The notes: generated from the letters alone by a model not told the origin. Numbered from the stretch's first letter, positions 44,438 through 53,978 are shown. The stretch: DNA of 64,000 nucleotides from Ectopseudomonas chengduensis (GCF_015712065.1 NZ_JACFYZ010000004.1:248001-312000); one strand, 5' to 3'. Program-made: numbers and translations.

Positions 44438-45310
44438 TTAACGATTTTGCCCGGTGAACATCTTGACGACACTGGTCATATTTTCGGGGCCCATACCTTG
44501 GGATATTGCGCTCAGAAATACATCGTGCGCAGCCGCGATTGTTGGTGCATTCGTTATGGCTCCAGCCTCCTTTAGAGTGTAACTGAAGTCCTTCTCCATC
44601 AATTCCACGGGGAATTGAGGCGCGAAGTTTTCGGTCAGCATGGTGTTAGACAAGTAGGCCATCACCGGTGCCCATACGGACGTCCTGGCCATGGCTTGCA
44701 GCACCTTTGGTAGATCTGCGCCGCTACGCTTAAGCAACCCGACAACCTCCGCCAGAGCAGTCACCTGAATGCCCAGCATTGCATTCGTGGCAAGCTTGGC
44801 CAGTGCCCCATCTCCCAATCGGCCAACATGCTGAACACTCGAGCCCATCGCCTGCAAAACAGCGAGGCTGCGCTCGAGCACAGGGGGCTCGCCACCGATC
44901 AGGTAGGACAATTGCCCAGAATCCGCTTGTGCACGGGAACCGGAAACCGGTGCCTCCAGTAGAGAAACGCCGTGCTGTTGCGCACGGGCACCCAACTCGC
45001 GTACCCAGGCCGGCGTGAGCGTCGAGCTTTCCAACGCCACGGTACCGGAGGCCATGCCCGCAAGCGCGCCGGCTGTTTCATTCAGCCATACCTGTCGAGA
45101 TGCGTCATCGTCGCGCAACATCGCGATTACGAACTCGGCGTCCTGGCCGGCCTCTCGAGGCGAGTGCGCTCGCCGTGCTCCCAGGCTAACAAGCTTCTGA
45201 GCGGCTTCGGGCGTTCTGTTCCAGACAACCACTGAATGGCCAGCACTCAACAATTGTTTAGCCATACGCGATCCCATTGCGCCCAGGCCCAGTACGGCAA
45301 TCTTGCTCAT
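44438..45310 (-). CDS. 3-hydroxyisobutyrate dehydrogenase-type NAD(P)-dependent oxidoreductase
   Basis: A 290-residue beta-hydroxyacid dehydrogenase. N-terminal Rossmann motif KIAVLGLGAMGSRMAKQLLSAGHSVVVWNRTP shows NADP-like preference, with Arg after the second strand. The substrate motif is EAPVSGSRAQADSG, and catalytic Lys is in DGALAKLATNAMLG. The start at 45310 gives the standard MSKIAVLG beginning; a GTG three codons earlier is also possible. It lies 40 bases from the MFS gene upstream on the same strand. Confidence 0.88.
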   Translation of the reverse strand: MSKIAVLGLGAMGSRMAKQLLSAGHSVVVWNRTPEAAQKLVSLGARRAHSPREAGQDAEFVIAMLRDDDASRQVWLNETAGALAGMASGTVALESSTLTPAWVRELGARAQQHGVSLLEAPVSGSRAQADSGQLSYLIGGEPPVLERSLAVLQAMGSSVQHVGRLGDGALAKLATNAMLGIQVTALAEVVGLLKRSGADLPKVLQAMARTSVWAPVMAYLSNTMLTENFAPQFPVELMEKDFSYTLKEAGAITNAPTIAAAHDVFLSAISQGMGPENMTSVVKMFTGQNR

Positions 45311-45350
45311 ATTCTTCACTTTTGATTTTTACCTAAAACGGGGGTTCGAT

Positions 45351-46601
45351 TCAGTGCTCAGGTGTTTCACGCTTATAGCTGGCGGCCATCGCTGTCAGCC
45401 CGGCAAACGCAAACGCCGCGGCGACATAAGGAATGAGGTGTGGCCCGACATGGTTGATCATGAGTCCTCCGACCAGGGAGCCCAGGCCAATCGCGGCATT
45501 GAATACAGATACGTTGACAGCGGTGGCGGCGTCCGATGCACCTTGAATCCTGGAGGCCTCTTTGAAGACCAGTGTTTGCAACAATACTGGTAACGCACCA
45601 TATGCCGCGCCCCAGGTCGCAATCGTTGTAAAGAGCGCTAAGTGACCGTCTGAAGCAATATTCAAACTTGCCAGGCTAGCCGTAAACAGTGTCGCTACGA
45701 CAGCCAGGCTGGCTCGTGGAGCCCTCGAGGCAAAGGGCGCTACGGCAAAGTTGGTGACAACTCCGGCCGCCCCATAAACCAGCAACAGCATGCTGATTTG
45801 ACTCGCACTTTGTTTTGCAATCTGCTCAAGGTAAGGCGCGATGTAGGTGTAGGCCAGAAAGTTGCCTGTTACCACCAGGGCGGTGATACCAAAAACCGCA
45901 AGCAATCGATTGTTTCTTAGCACTGACATCATCGCGCCGCGCTGGGCAGCTTTCCCTATGCGTACCGCCGGAACCGTCCATGCAATCAGAGTAAATACCG
46001 CCAGGCTGAGGAAGCAGAGTGCGGCGAAGACGGCGCGCCAGCCGTACATATCGCCAAGCATCGTGCCGGCTGGAACGCCCAGCACGGTAGCCAGCGATAC
46101 TCCGCCGAATACGACGGAGGTGGCACGTACTGCGTTACGGGATGCCACTAGGTGCACAGCCGTTACAACGGCCGTGGACCAGAACACGCCTATCGCGGCA
46201 GCGACCACAATGCGTCCGATAAAAACCACAAAATAGTCCGACGCCATATAGGTGATCAGGTTACCGGCAAAACACGCGGCCAGCAGCCCCGCCATAAGGG
46301 ACTTTCGGTTGATTGAGCCGAGTAGACTTGTGAGCGGCGCCGCCGTAAGCGCCACGATGAAGGCAAAGATAGTAACCAAATAGCCAGCAACGCCCAAGGA
46401 CACATTAAGCCCTGCAGACATTGCAGGCAGCACGCCCACCGGCATCAGTTCTGTACTGACAAAAGAAAAGCAGCCCAGACTGAGCGCCAGCACCGCTGCG
46501 ACACTTCGTACCATAGAGGTTTCTGCCCCCGGAGCCTGTAACCCGGTATGAGCCTGGGGCAACAAGAGGGCGGGCTCTGCATGTGAAGCGGTAGCTTGCA
46601 T
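45351..46601 (-). CDS. MFS transporter (arabinose-efflux/DHA1 type)
   Basis: A 416-residue twelve-helix exporter with about 30 residues of extra N-terminus before the first helix VRSVAAVLALSLGCFSFVSTELMPVGVLPAMS. The short loop with SLLGSINRKSLMAG is motif A-like. The family includes AraJ, YdhP and sugar or drug efflux pumps. It is divergent from the LysR gene at 46824. A perfect dyad lies in the shared promoter. The MFS-reductase-ABM order on this strand suggests one inducible unit. Confidence 0.87.
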   Translation of the reverse strand: MQATASHAEPALLLPQAHTGLQAPGAETSMVRSVAAVLALSLGCFSFVSTELMPVGVLPAMSAGLNVSLGVAGYLVTIFAFIVALTAAPLTSLLGSINRKSLMAGLLAACFAGNLITYMASDYFVVFIGRIVVAAAIGVFWSTAVVTAVHLVASRNAVRATSVVFGGVSLATVLGVPAGTMLGDMYGWRAVFAALCFLSLAVFTLIAWTVPAVRIGKAAQRGAMMSVLRNNRLLAVFGITALVVTGNFLAYTYIAPYLEQIAKQSASQISMLLLVYGAAGVVTNFAVAPFASRAPRASLAVVATLFTASLASLNIASDGHLALFTTIATWGAAYGALPVLLQTLVFKEASRIQGASDAATAVNVSVFNAAIGLGSLVGGLMINHVGPHLIPYVAAAFAFAGLTAMAASYKRETPEH

Positions 46602-46693
46602 CGAGAGGATCCTTACATGTGTGAATAGGTTTTATCCGCTGTGTGCGATGCAGGAATGGTGAAGCCTTGACTACCTGAATGCGATAGCATGAA

Positions 46694-46712
46694 AAGCATA
46701 ATATTTATGCTT
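46694..46712. promoter_or_regulatory. Perfect 8-3-8 dyad in divergent MFS/LysR promoter
   Basis: AAGCATAA-TAT-TTATGCTT is a perfect palindrome in the 222-base region between the divergent MFS and LysR starts, in an AT-rich stretch. It lies about 93 bases upstream of the MFS start and 111 of the LysR start. It is a likely binding site for the LysR protein. Confidence 0.65.
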
Positions 46713-46823
46713 ATGAGTCATTTATACTTTGGCATATCTCGTTTGGTGCTCGATCGATCGTGCGATTACGCAAGGCCATATGATCTATACGAAAGCACTG
46801 TCAACCAGGCTCTGGAGTGAGTC

Positions 46824-47729
46824 ATGAGAACATTCAACAAACAAATGCTGGAAGGCGTGGATGTTATGGCATCAGTAGTCGATACCAAGAGTTTTGGCCT
46901 GGCTGCCGAGGCTTTGGATATGTCGCAGTCCGGAGTTAGCAGGGCGATCGCAAGACTAGAAACAAGGCTGGGTATTCGAGTCTTCGAAAGTACGACGCGA
47001 TCAGTAAGGCTCACAGACGAAGGCCTTCACTTTTACGAGCAGGTGATGCCGCTAGTAAGTGCGTTGGAAGAGATAACTGGCAACGTTGCCGGGGATGCAC
47101 AGAAAATCTGCGGGAGACTGCGAGTGAACGTTGATCCGCTGTTTGCACAGTTTGTTCTGGGACCACGTCTTGGCGCCTTTATAGATTGCCACCCGGAGTT
47201 GGAGATCGAGCTGCGGTGCAAGGAAGAACTTGGTGACCTAGTCGCCGAGGGCTTCGATTTAGCACTGCGATTCGGGCATCCACAGGAGTCGTCGCTGGTA
47301 GCAAGGAAGCTGTTTGATACCCGCGTATTCGCCGTGGCGTCGCAAGCTTACCTGCAAAAATTCGGGCAACCCTCAACCCCCCATGAGCTGGAGGCAGGTC
47401 ATCACCGTTGTATTCTGTTCCGAGAACCGGTGACAGGCAGACCATTTGCCTGGGAGTTCCAGCAAAAACGCAAAACGGTAGTTGTGAAACCACGGGGGGC
47501 GCTCATCGTGAATGACCCAGGCACACTCTACAGTACCTGCCTGGCTGGCCTAGGCATTGCGCAGATGTTCGAGTTGGGGATCGAGAACTACATTACTTCG
47601 AACCAGATGACACTGCTGTTCCCCGAGTGGCCGGATAAACGGTTTCCGCTGTATGCCTACTATCCCTCTCGACATCATTTGCCAGCTAAAACCCGCGCGT
47701 TGCTCGACTTCGTTGCAGGCTTAGTATGA
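46824..47729 (+). CDS. LysR-family transcriptional regulator
   Basis: A 301-residue LysR regulator: HTH MLEGVDVMASVVDTKSFGLA then AEALDMSQSGVSRAIARLE, and the effector region from about residue 95. Codon choice is clearly more AT-rich (for example TTT, ATA, TTA) than neighbouring genes, as in the MFS gene and the ABM gene it probably controls, so this unit may have been acquired later. RBS evidence: GGAGTGAGTC precedes the ATG. Confidence 0.9.
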   Translation: MRTFNKQMLEGVDVMASVVDTKSFGLAAEALDMSQSGVSRAIARLETRLGIRVFESTTRSVRLTDEGLHFYEQVMPLVSALEEITGNVAGDAQKICGRLRVNVDPLFAQFVLGPRLGAFIDCHPELEIELRCKEELGDLVAEGFDLALRFGHPQESSLVARKLFDTRVFAVASQAYLQKFGQPSTPHELEAGHHRCILFREPVTGRPFAWEFQQKRKTVVVKPRGALIVNDPGTLYSTCLAGLGIAQMFELGIENYITSNQMTLLFPEWPDKRFPLYAYYPSRHHLPAKTRALLDFVAGLV

Positions 47730-47949
47730 CTCTAGGCGATAATACGGTTTTGACCCAAACGGCTAATTGAATCGCTCCTGAATTCCTAGACGCCTCTAGA
47801 GGGCAGCTATTGGCCGATTGCAGCCTGTCACCCATCCATCGCCAGCATCAGCAGCAAGGCCATTGGAGCGTCTAGGCGAACAAGCACACCGCAGGTTGCC
47901 AAAGCAGAAACCCATCTTTCGACAGGCTCCTGTCCGGCTCGATGCTGAG

Positions 47950-48651
47950 CTACTTGGCGGCCGTTTCCTTGGCAGAGTCGGTGCTGTACAGCGCCAGGTG
48001 GTTGGCGATGCACATATCCATCGCCTCGATCAGAAACAGGTGGGGCTTGTCCTTGATCGGTGGCACCAGGCAGCGGCTGGCCACACGTTGGCCGAGCATT
48101 TCCGCATCGATGTAGATGAGGTTGACCGGCGACTTCTCGGGGTTTTCTTCGGCGCTGAAGAAGGCGCGGGTGTATTCCTCGCCTCCTGCAGTTTTTTCGA
48201 AGATGCTGCTGTCGATCCGGGTTGTCAGGACTTCGCCGACAGGTAGTTCCTGGCGGCTGAGGATGGCGACGCCAATCGGGCCGGTCAGCCCTGCGACCAG
48301 CGAGCTTTTGCGCAACTGCGATTGCAGGTTGGCGTAGGTCACGAAGTGATGAACGTTGATGGCGGGTTGGCTGCCCAGCTCCGGGAAGGTCTCGTAAGCC
48401 CTGTGAGCCAGCAGGCGCGGGCCTGTGGGCTTGGTGGCGGTGTCCGGCATGCGGTAGATGGCGTAGGCGCTGCTGGTGACCAGCAGGCTGAAAATTTCCT
48501 TTTCGCTTTCACTGCTGGGGCGTTGATCGTGGATGACGATCTTGTCGGATTGCTCGATGCCGGGGAATTCCGGTGGTGGCAGCGAAGGCTGACTGGCGCA
48601 GCCTGCAATGATCAGTGGGCTGGCGACGAAAAGGTATTTGAGAGCGCGCAT
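47950..48651 (-). CDS. Putative lipoprotein of unknown function
   Basis: A 233-residue protein with a lipobox: MRALKYLFVASPLIIAGCASQPS, where IAGC is cut before the cysteine. The mature part contains no domain I recognise, with a long mixed alpha/beta sequence including KIVIHDQRPSSESEKE and RIDSSIFEKTAGGEEYTRAFF. The start at 48651 gives a perfect lipoprotein signal. It is convergent with the LysR gene at 46824 and faces no other gene. Confidence 0.78.
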   Translation of the reverse strand: MRALKYLFVASPLIIAGCASQPSLPPPEFPGIEQSDKIVIHDQRPSSESEKEIFSLLVTSSAYAIYRMPDTATKPTGPRLLAHRAYETFPELGSQPAINVHHFVTYANLQSQLRKSSLVAGLTGPIGVAILSRQELPVGEVLTTRIDSSIFEKTAGGEEYTRAFFSAEENPEKSPVNLIYIDAEMLGQRVASRCLVPPIKDKPHLFLIEAMDMCIANHLALYSTDSAKETAAK

Positions 48652-48845
48652 ACGACATCCTGTTGTCGGGAAAAGGTCTGTTGGCTCATGGCCAGGCATC
48701 TGCGTGAGTTGGCGATGCATGATGGCCATGGGCTATGCATGCTGGCTCAAGCCTCGAGCGTTTTCAATGCCTGCCGTGGTAGGTCCAGACAAATGCCCGC
48801 TGCGCGCTCAGGCGGCAAGCAGAATATCGATATCGCGCTGCCGGC

Positions 48846-49607
48846 TCAGCTCACCCAGCGCTGCCGTGCCCAGCCACTCAAGCCATCCACCGCTAGCACC
48901 AGCAGCAACATGGCCAGGATCACCGTGGCCGCCTGGGCTTCCTGGAACAGGCTGAGCGACACGTAGAGCATCTGCCCCAGGCCGCCGGCACCGACGAAGC
49001 CGAGCACGCTGGCCATGCGGATGTTGTTCTCCCAGCGGTACAGGGTGTACGCCACCAGTTGCGGCCAGACGCCGGGCAGGGTGCCGTAGCAGAAGGCGAG
49101 CATGCGCCCGCCGCCGCTTTCGCGGATGGCGTCGGCCGGTTCGCGCGGGGTGTTTTCCAGCGCTTCGGCGAACAGGCGGCCGAGCACGCCTGCGGTGTGC
49201 AGGGCCAGGGCGAGGGTGCCGGCGTTGGGGCCGAGGCCGGCGGCCAGCACCATCAGCGCCGCCCAGACCAGCTCGGGGATGGCACGCAGGGCGTTGAGCA
49301 GCAGGCGTGTGAGGTGCAGGGCGACGCCGCCGAAGCGCCCGGCGGCCGGCAGTGCAAGGGCCAGGCCGAGCAGGGCGGCGAGCAGGGTGCCGATGGCGGA
49401 CATGGCCAGGGTTTCCAGCGCGCCCCGGCCGATGGCCTGCAGGTGTGCGCTGGAGAAGTCCGGTTGCAGGAAGCCGCTGGCGTACTTGCCCATCTGCGCC
49501 AGGCTGTCGCCGGCGACCAGGGCGCCGAGGTCGATGCCCAGATAGACGAACGAGGCGATCACCGCACCGAGAATGGCGGCAAGCAGGATCAGGTTGCCGG
49601 CTCTCAT
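48846..49607 (-). CDS. PhnE-type ABC transporter permease (second)
   Basis: A 253-residue membrane permease of the phosphonate-type ABC importers with about six helices. The EAA-like cytoplasmic loop reads EALENTPREPADAIRESGGGRMLAFCYGTLPGVWPQLVAY, and the family signature [16 protein letters not shown] lies near the end. Its ATG overlaps the stop of the preceding permease (ATGA). Last gene of the four-gene transport operon. Confidence 0.86.
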   Translation of the reverse strand: MRAGNLILLAAILGAVIASFVYLGIDLGALVAGDSLAQMGKYASGFLQPDFSSAHLQAIGRGALETLAMSAIGTLLAALLGLALALPAAGRFGGVALHLTRLLLNALRAIPELVWAALMVLAAGLGPNAGTLALALHTAGVLGRLFAEALENTPREPADAIRESGGGRMLAFCYGTLPGVWPQLVAYTLYRWENNIRMASVLGFVGAGGLGQMLYVSLSLFQEAQAATVILAMLLLVLAVDGLSGWARQRWVS

Positions 49608-50431
49608 GTCAGCCTCGCGCGCAGCAGGCGACTGAACTGGTCGGCCAGCAGTACCAGCAACAGGAAGGTGAGCAGCATGCTGGCCACTTCACCGCCGGCA
49701 AACATGCGCAGCGACAGGTCGATCTGCTGGCCCAGCCCGCCGGCGCCGACGAAGCCCATCACCACCGAGGCGCGGATGGCGCACTCCCAGCGGTACACGG
49801 TGTAGGAGAGCATTTCCCCGGCGGCATTGGGCAGCACGCCGTAGGCGAAGGCGCTCAGGCGGCCGCTGCCGGCACCCAGTAGCGCGCGGGTGGGGCGGGC
49901 ATCGACCGATTCGAAGATTTCCGCATACACCTTGCCGAGCATGCCGGCGTAGGTGATGGCGATGGCCAGCACGCCGGCGGTGGGGCCGAGGCCGACAGCG
50001 CGGACGAACAGCAGCGCCCAGACGATTTCCGGCACGCTGCGCAGGAAGATCAGCAGGCCGCGCACCGGCCAGCGCGCCAGGTTCGCCCACCAGGCCGGGC
50101 GGCCACCACGATGCACGGCCGATAGCGACAGCGCACGACTGGCCAGCAGCGCGGCAGGGACGGCGATCAGCAGCGCCAGGCTCATACCGGCGGTGGCGAT
50201 GGCCAGGGTTTCCAGGGTGGCGCGGCCGAGCAGGGCGAGGAATTCACCATCATGCGCGGGCGGCCAGAAACCGGCGAGGAAGTTGCCCATGGCGCGGGTG
50301 TTGTCGCCATCGACCAGCACGGCCAGGTCCAGCTCGCTCAGGCTCACGCCTGGCCACAACAACAGCAGCGCCAGCAGGGTGATCAGCAGGCGTGGCAGGG
50401 CGGCGGGGTCGCGTGGGGCGGTGGTCAGCAT
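49604..50431 (-). CDS. PhnE-type ABC transporter permease (first)
   Basis: A 275-residue permease paralogous to the next one, with the loop [46 protein letters not shown] and [19 protein letters not shown]. Two distinct permeases would form a heterodimer. Its ATG at 50431 overlaps the stop of the ATPase gene by 7 bases. Length is typical of PhnE-like proteins. Confidence 0.87.
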   Translation of the reverse strand: MLTTAPRDPAALPRLLITLLALLLLWPGVSLSELDLAVLVDGDNTRAMGNFLAGFWPPAHDGEFLALLGRATLETLAIATAGMSLALLIAVPAALLASRALSLSAVHRGGRPAWWANLARWPVRGLLIFLRSVPEIVWALLFVRAVGLGPTAGVLAIAITYAGMLGKVYAEIFESVDARPTRALLGAGSGRLSAFAYGVLPNAAGEMLSYTVYRWECAIRASVVMGFVGAGGLGQQIDLSLRMFAGGEVASMLLTFLLLVLLADQFSRLLRARLT

Positions 50432-51225
50432 CGCGGGATATGCGTCGGTTGCGGCGGCACGGGTGAGCTGGGCGTGGCCTGCAGCTGTTCATTGGCGTAC
50501 AGGGCTTGCAGCTGGGCAGGTTGCACCTGCTCGGTGGGCAGGTCGAAGGCGATGCGCCCGTCGCGAATACCGATAACCCGTGGGAAGTGCGCCAGCGCCA
50601 GGTCGACGGCGTGCAGGCTGGCCAGCAGGGTCATGCCGCGCTCGGCGGCCTCGCGGTTGAGCACGGCCAGGGTGTGGCCGGCCAGCACCGGGTCCATGGC
50701 CGAGACGGGTTCATCGGCGAGAATCAATTCCGGCGCCTGGTACAGCACGCGAGCGATGCCGACGCGCTGCAACTGACCGCCGGAAAGCTGATCGCAACGC
50801 TGGTAGAGCTTGTCGGCGATATCCAGCCGTGCCAGGGCGGCCTGGGCACCGCTGGCATCCAGCGGATGCAGCAGGTTGAGCAGGCCCTTGGCCAATGACC
50901 ACTGGCCAAGCTTGCCGGCCAGCACGGCGGTGACCACGCGCTGACGCGGCGGCAAAGGCGGTGCCTGGTGGATCAGACCGATACGCGCACGCAGACGCTG
51001 GCGCTGGCGGGCAGCCAGGCGCCAGGGGTTGTGCTGCAGCAGGTCGAGCTCGCCGCGTGTGGGTTGCAGGCTGGTGGCCAGCAGGCGCAGCAGGGTGGTC
51101 TTGCCGGCGCCCGAGGGGCCGATGATTGCCACTCGTTCACCGGGGCTGACCTGCAGATCGATATCTTCGAGCGCGACCTTGCCGTTGGCGTGGGCCAGGC
51201 CCACGCCACGCAGGGCGATGCTCAC
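50425..51225 (-). CDS. PhnC-type ABC transporter ATP-binding protein
   Basis: A 266-residue ATPase of the phosphonate-type importers. Walker A is GPSGAGKTT at 36-44, signature LSGGQ at 147-151 and Walker B ILADEP at 168-173. The GTG at 51225 is chosen because it begins [16 protein letters not shown] and overlaps the stop of the binding protein gene (GTGA), the pattern seen throughout this operon. It energises import through the two permeases. Confidence 0.88.
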   Translation of the reverse strand: MSIALRGVGLAHANGKVALEDIDLQVSPGERVAIIGPSGAGKTTLLRLLATSLQPTRGELDLLQHNPWRLAARQRQRLRARIGLIHQAPPLPPRQRVVTAVLAGKLGQWSLAKGLLNLLHPLDASGAQAALARLDIADKLYQRCDQLSGGQLQRVGIARVLYQAPELILADEPVSAMDPVLAGHTLAVLNREAAERGMTLLASLHAVDLALAHFPRVIGIRDGRIAFDLPTEQVQPAQLQALYANEQLQATPSSPVPPQPTHIPRC

Positions 51226-52073
51226 TTCAACAGGCCGGCAGCGCGAGCGGCTTCTTCGATGCCTTCGTAGTTCTCGGGCTTGGTTTCGATGAAGCGGCTG
51301 GCGGCCTGCAGGTCGAGAATCGCCTTCTGCTCGGGCTTGGCCGGGTCGAGGGCGAGGAAGGCGCTCTTGATCTTCGTCTGCAGGTCGGCGTCGAGGTTGC
51401 CGCGCACGGTCCAGTTGTAGTCGTAGTAGGTCGGGGTGGTGGCGAAGACCTTGACCTTGTCGGTGTCGACCTTGCCGGCGTCCACCAGCTTCTGCCACAC
51501 CGAGGCGTTGAGCACGCCGGCGTCGGCCTTGCCGGCCTGCACCCAGGCGGCGGTGGCGTCGTGGGCGCCGGAATAGGCCACGCGGCTGAAGAAGTCTTCC
51601 GGCTTGATGCCGTCCTGCAGCATGAAGTAGCGCGGCATCAGGCTGCCGGAGGTGGAGGACACCGAGCCGAAGGCGAAGGTCTTGCCTTTCAGGTCCTGCA
51701 GGGACTTCACCGCCGGGTCGGAGGTGATGAACTTGCTGGTGAACTCGGCGTCCTGCTCACGCTGTACCAGCGGCACGGCGTTGCCGGTCTTCAGGCGTGC
51801 CTGGACGAAGGTGAAACCGCCCAGCCAGGCCATGTCGATACGGTCAGCGGCCAGTGCTTCGACCACCGCGGCGTAGTCGGCCACCGGCACGAACTCTACC
51901 TTCATACCCAGTTCCTGCTCCAGGTAGGCGCCCAGCGGCTTGAATTTGCGCAGCAGTTCGGTGGGGGCTTCGTCAGGGATGGCCGAGACCTTGAGGACGT
52001 CGGCGGCTTGCGCGAATACAGCGGATACGGACAGGGCGATGCCGGCGGCAAGCGCCAGGGTGTTCTTGAACAT
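51222..52073 (-). CDS. PhnD-type periplasmic binding protein (phosphonate or selenate-like)
   Basis: A 283-residue binding protein with signal peptide [20 protein letters not shown] then [15 protein letters not shown]. The PhnD fold is shown by [62 protein letters not shown] and [21 protein letters not shown]. Its sequence resembles the PhnD-like subgroup which, to my recollection, is annotated as putative selenate transporters, so the ligand could be phosphonate, phosphite or an oxyanion. It is the first gene of a four-gene operon divergent from the reductase gene at 52209. Confidence 0.86.
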   Translation of the reverse strand: MFKNTLALAAGIALSVSAVFAQAADVLKVSAIPDEAPTELLRKFKPLGAYLEQELGMKVEFVPVADYAAVVEALAADRIDMAWLGGFTFVQARLKTGNAVPLVQREQDAEFTSKFITSDPAVKSLQDLKGKTFAFGSVSSTSGSLMPRYFMLQDGIKPEDFFSRVAYSGAHDATAAWVQAGKADAGVLNASVWQKLVDAGKVDTDKVKVFATTPTYYDYNWTVRGNLDADLQTKIKSAFLALDPAKPEQKAILDLQAASRFIETKPENYEGIEEAARAAGLLK

Positions 52074-52208
52074 GTCGGATTCTCCGGTTCAATAGCGGGG
52101 AAGGCGCGCGGAGTATAGTGGCCCGACGCTGCCGATGCAGCCCCGGCAGCACACAACTGACTCCGGGGTTAAGATGCGCGCTGGATACGAACTGCCTGGA
52201 GTTGATCG

Positions 52209-53099
52209 ATGACCGCAACGCTTCCCGCCCTGGCCTTCGCCGGGATTGGTCTGATGGGCCTACCGATGACCCGCCGCCTGCTCGCCGCAGGCTACCCGCT
52301 GACCCTGTGGAACCGCACGCCGGACAAATGCGCATCGCTGCTGGAGCAGGGCGCGCATCGCGTGGAGAACCCCGCCGAGCTGTGTCGCGATGCCAATGTG
52401 GTGATGCTCTGCCTGGCCAATACCGAGGTGGTGCGTGAGGTGGTGTTCGGCCCGGGCGGGATCGTCGAGGGCGCGCGGCCGGGGCAGTTGCTGGTGGACT
52501 TTTCCAGCCTGGAGCCGGCGGCCACCCGTGAGATGGCCGCCGAGCTGGAGGCACGTACTGGCATGCGCTGGGTGGATGCGCCGGTTTCCGGTGGTACACC
52601 GGGTGCCGAAGCCGGCACGCTGGCGATCATGGCTGGCGGCCGGGAGGAGGATGTGGAGCGTGTGCGCCCGGTGCTGGCGCATCTGGGCCAGCGCCTGACG
52701 CGCATGGGCGAGGTGGGCGCCGGGCAGGTGACCAAGGTGTGCAACCAGATGATCGTGGCCTGCAACGCGCTGGTGATCGCCGAAGTGGTGGCGCTGGCCG
52801 AGCGCTCCGGCGTCGACGCCAGCCTGATCGCCCCGGCGCTGGCCGGTGGTTTCGCCGACTCCAAGCCGCTGCAGATCCTCGCGCCACAGATGGCCGCCAG
52901 CCAGTTCGAGCCGATCAAGTGGCACGTGCGCACGCTGCTCAAGGATCTCGATACGGCGGTCAAACTATCCCGTGAGCAGGGCAGCGCCACGCCCATGAGC
53001 GGCCTGGCCGCACAGCTGATGCGTCTGCACGGCAGTCAGGGCTTTCTTGAGCGCGACCCTGCCACCCTTGTGGAAATGCTGCGGGAGCAATGCCCATGA
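52209..53099 (+). CDS. Tartronate semialdehyde reductase-like (2-hydroxy-3-oxopropionate reductase)
   Basis: A 296-residue beta-hydroxyacid dehydrogenase. It has N-terminal motif FAGIGLMGLPMTRRLLAAGY, WNRTPDKC, the substrate motif DAPVSGGTPGAEAGTL and catalytic Lys in GQVTKVCNQMIVACN. Its stop overlaps the hydroxypyruvate isomerase start (ATGA), which favours GlxR/GarR, the enzyme of glyoxylate/glycerate metabolism, over 3-hydroxyisobutyrate dehydrogenase. The enzymes together would interconvert hydroxypyruvate, tartronate semialdehyde and glycerate. Confidence 0.85.
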   Translation: MTATLPALAFAGIGLMGLPMTRRLLAAGYPLTLWNRTPDKCASLLEQGAHRVENPAELCRDANVVMLCLANTEVVREVVFGPGGIVEGARPGQLLVDFSSLEPAATREMAAELEARTGMRWVDAPVSGGTPGAEAGTLAIMAGGREEDVERVRPVLAHLGQRLTRMGEVGAGQVTKVCNQMIVACNALVIAEVVALAERSGVDASLIAPALAGGFADSKPLQILAPQMAASQFEPIKWHVRTLLKDLDTAVKLSREQGSATPMSGLAAQLMRLHGSQGFLERDPATLVEMLREQCP

Positions 53100-53875
53100 A
53101 GATCGCTGCCAACCTGTCCATGCTGTTCACCGAGTTGCCGCTGCGCGAGCGCGTTCTGGCGGCGATGACGGCGGGTTTCGATGGCGTGGAAATTCAGTTC
53201 CCCTATGAGTTGCCAGCGGTAGCCCTGAAAGAAGTGCTGGAGTTGACCGCGCTGCCGCTGGTGCTGATCAACGTGCCGGCAGGCGATCTGATGAGCGGTG
53301 GCCCCGGCCTGGCCAGCGTGCCGGCGCGCCAGGCCGAGTTCGACGCCGCCCTGCAGGAGGCGCTGACCTACGCCGCCATGGCGCGCCCGGCCTGCATCAA
53401 CGTGCTGCCCGGGCGCCTGGCCGAAGGCGTGAACCGCGAGCAGGCGCTGGACTGCCTGGCCGCCAACCTGCGCAAGAGCGCCGAGGCCTTCGCCGTGCTG
53501 GGTATTCGCGTACTGGTCGAGGCGATCAACCCGATCGACATGCCGGGCTTTCTGATCAATACGCCGGAAGATCTGGACGCGCTGCTGCGCGCAGTGGATC
53601 ACCCGAATCTGGCCGCACAGTACGACCTCTACCATATGGCGCGTCAGGGCCTGGACGTGGCCGCAGGCATGCGCCTGCTGGCGGGGCGCATCGGTCATGT
53701 GCAGTTCGCCGACGTGCCGGGGCGCGGCGCGCCAGGTACGGGCGAGCTGGCGTTCCCCGCGCTGCTCGGTGCGTTACGTGACAGCGGTTACAGCGGCTGG
53801 CTGGGCGCCGAGTACAAGCCGGGCGAGGTGGGTACGCAGGCCAGCCTGGGTTGGTTGCAGGCGTTCAGGGCTTGA
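53096..53875 (+). CDS. hyi: Hydroxypyruvate isomerase
   Basis: A 259-residue TIM-barrel isomerase that interconverts hydroxypyruvate and tartronate semialdehyde. The typical opening MKIAANLSMLFTELPLRERV with GFDGVEIQFPYE is present, and the metal-binding residues lie in RVLVEAINPIDMPGF, YDLYHM and GHVQFADVPGRGAPGTGEL. It overlaps the reductase gene by four bases and is the last gene of the pair. No glyoxylate carboligase gene is nearby. Confidence 0.9.
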   Translation: MKIAANLSMLFTELPLRERVLAAMTAGFDGVEIQFPYELPAVALKEVLELTALPLVLINVPAGDLMSGGPGLASVPARQAEFDAALQEALTYAAMARPACINVLPGRLAEGVNREQALDCLAANLRKSAEAFAVLGIRVLVEAINPIDMPGFLINTPEDLDALLRAVDHPNLAAQYDLYHMARQGLDVAAGMRLLAGRIGHVQFADVPGRGAPGTGELAFPALLGALRDSGYSGWLGAEYKPGEVGTQASLGWLQAFRA

Positions 53876-53893
53876 GTGCGAGGCGTGTCTTGG

Positions 53894-53956
53894 TCGCGGC
53901 TGAAGCCCCTCCCACAAGGGCTGCACAGCTGCTGGTAGGAGGCGCTTCAGCGGCGA
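53894..53956. repeat. REP-type palindrome
   Basis: TCGCGGCTGAAGCCCCTCCC at 53894 folds imperfectly onto GGAGGCGCTTCAGCGGCGA ending at 53956. It is a copy of the same REP family as 12307-12380. It lies between converging genes and may block read-through. Confidence 0.8.
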
Positions 53957-53978
53957 GCCTTGGCTCTGGGGCGAAGGC

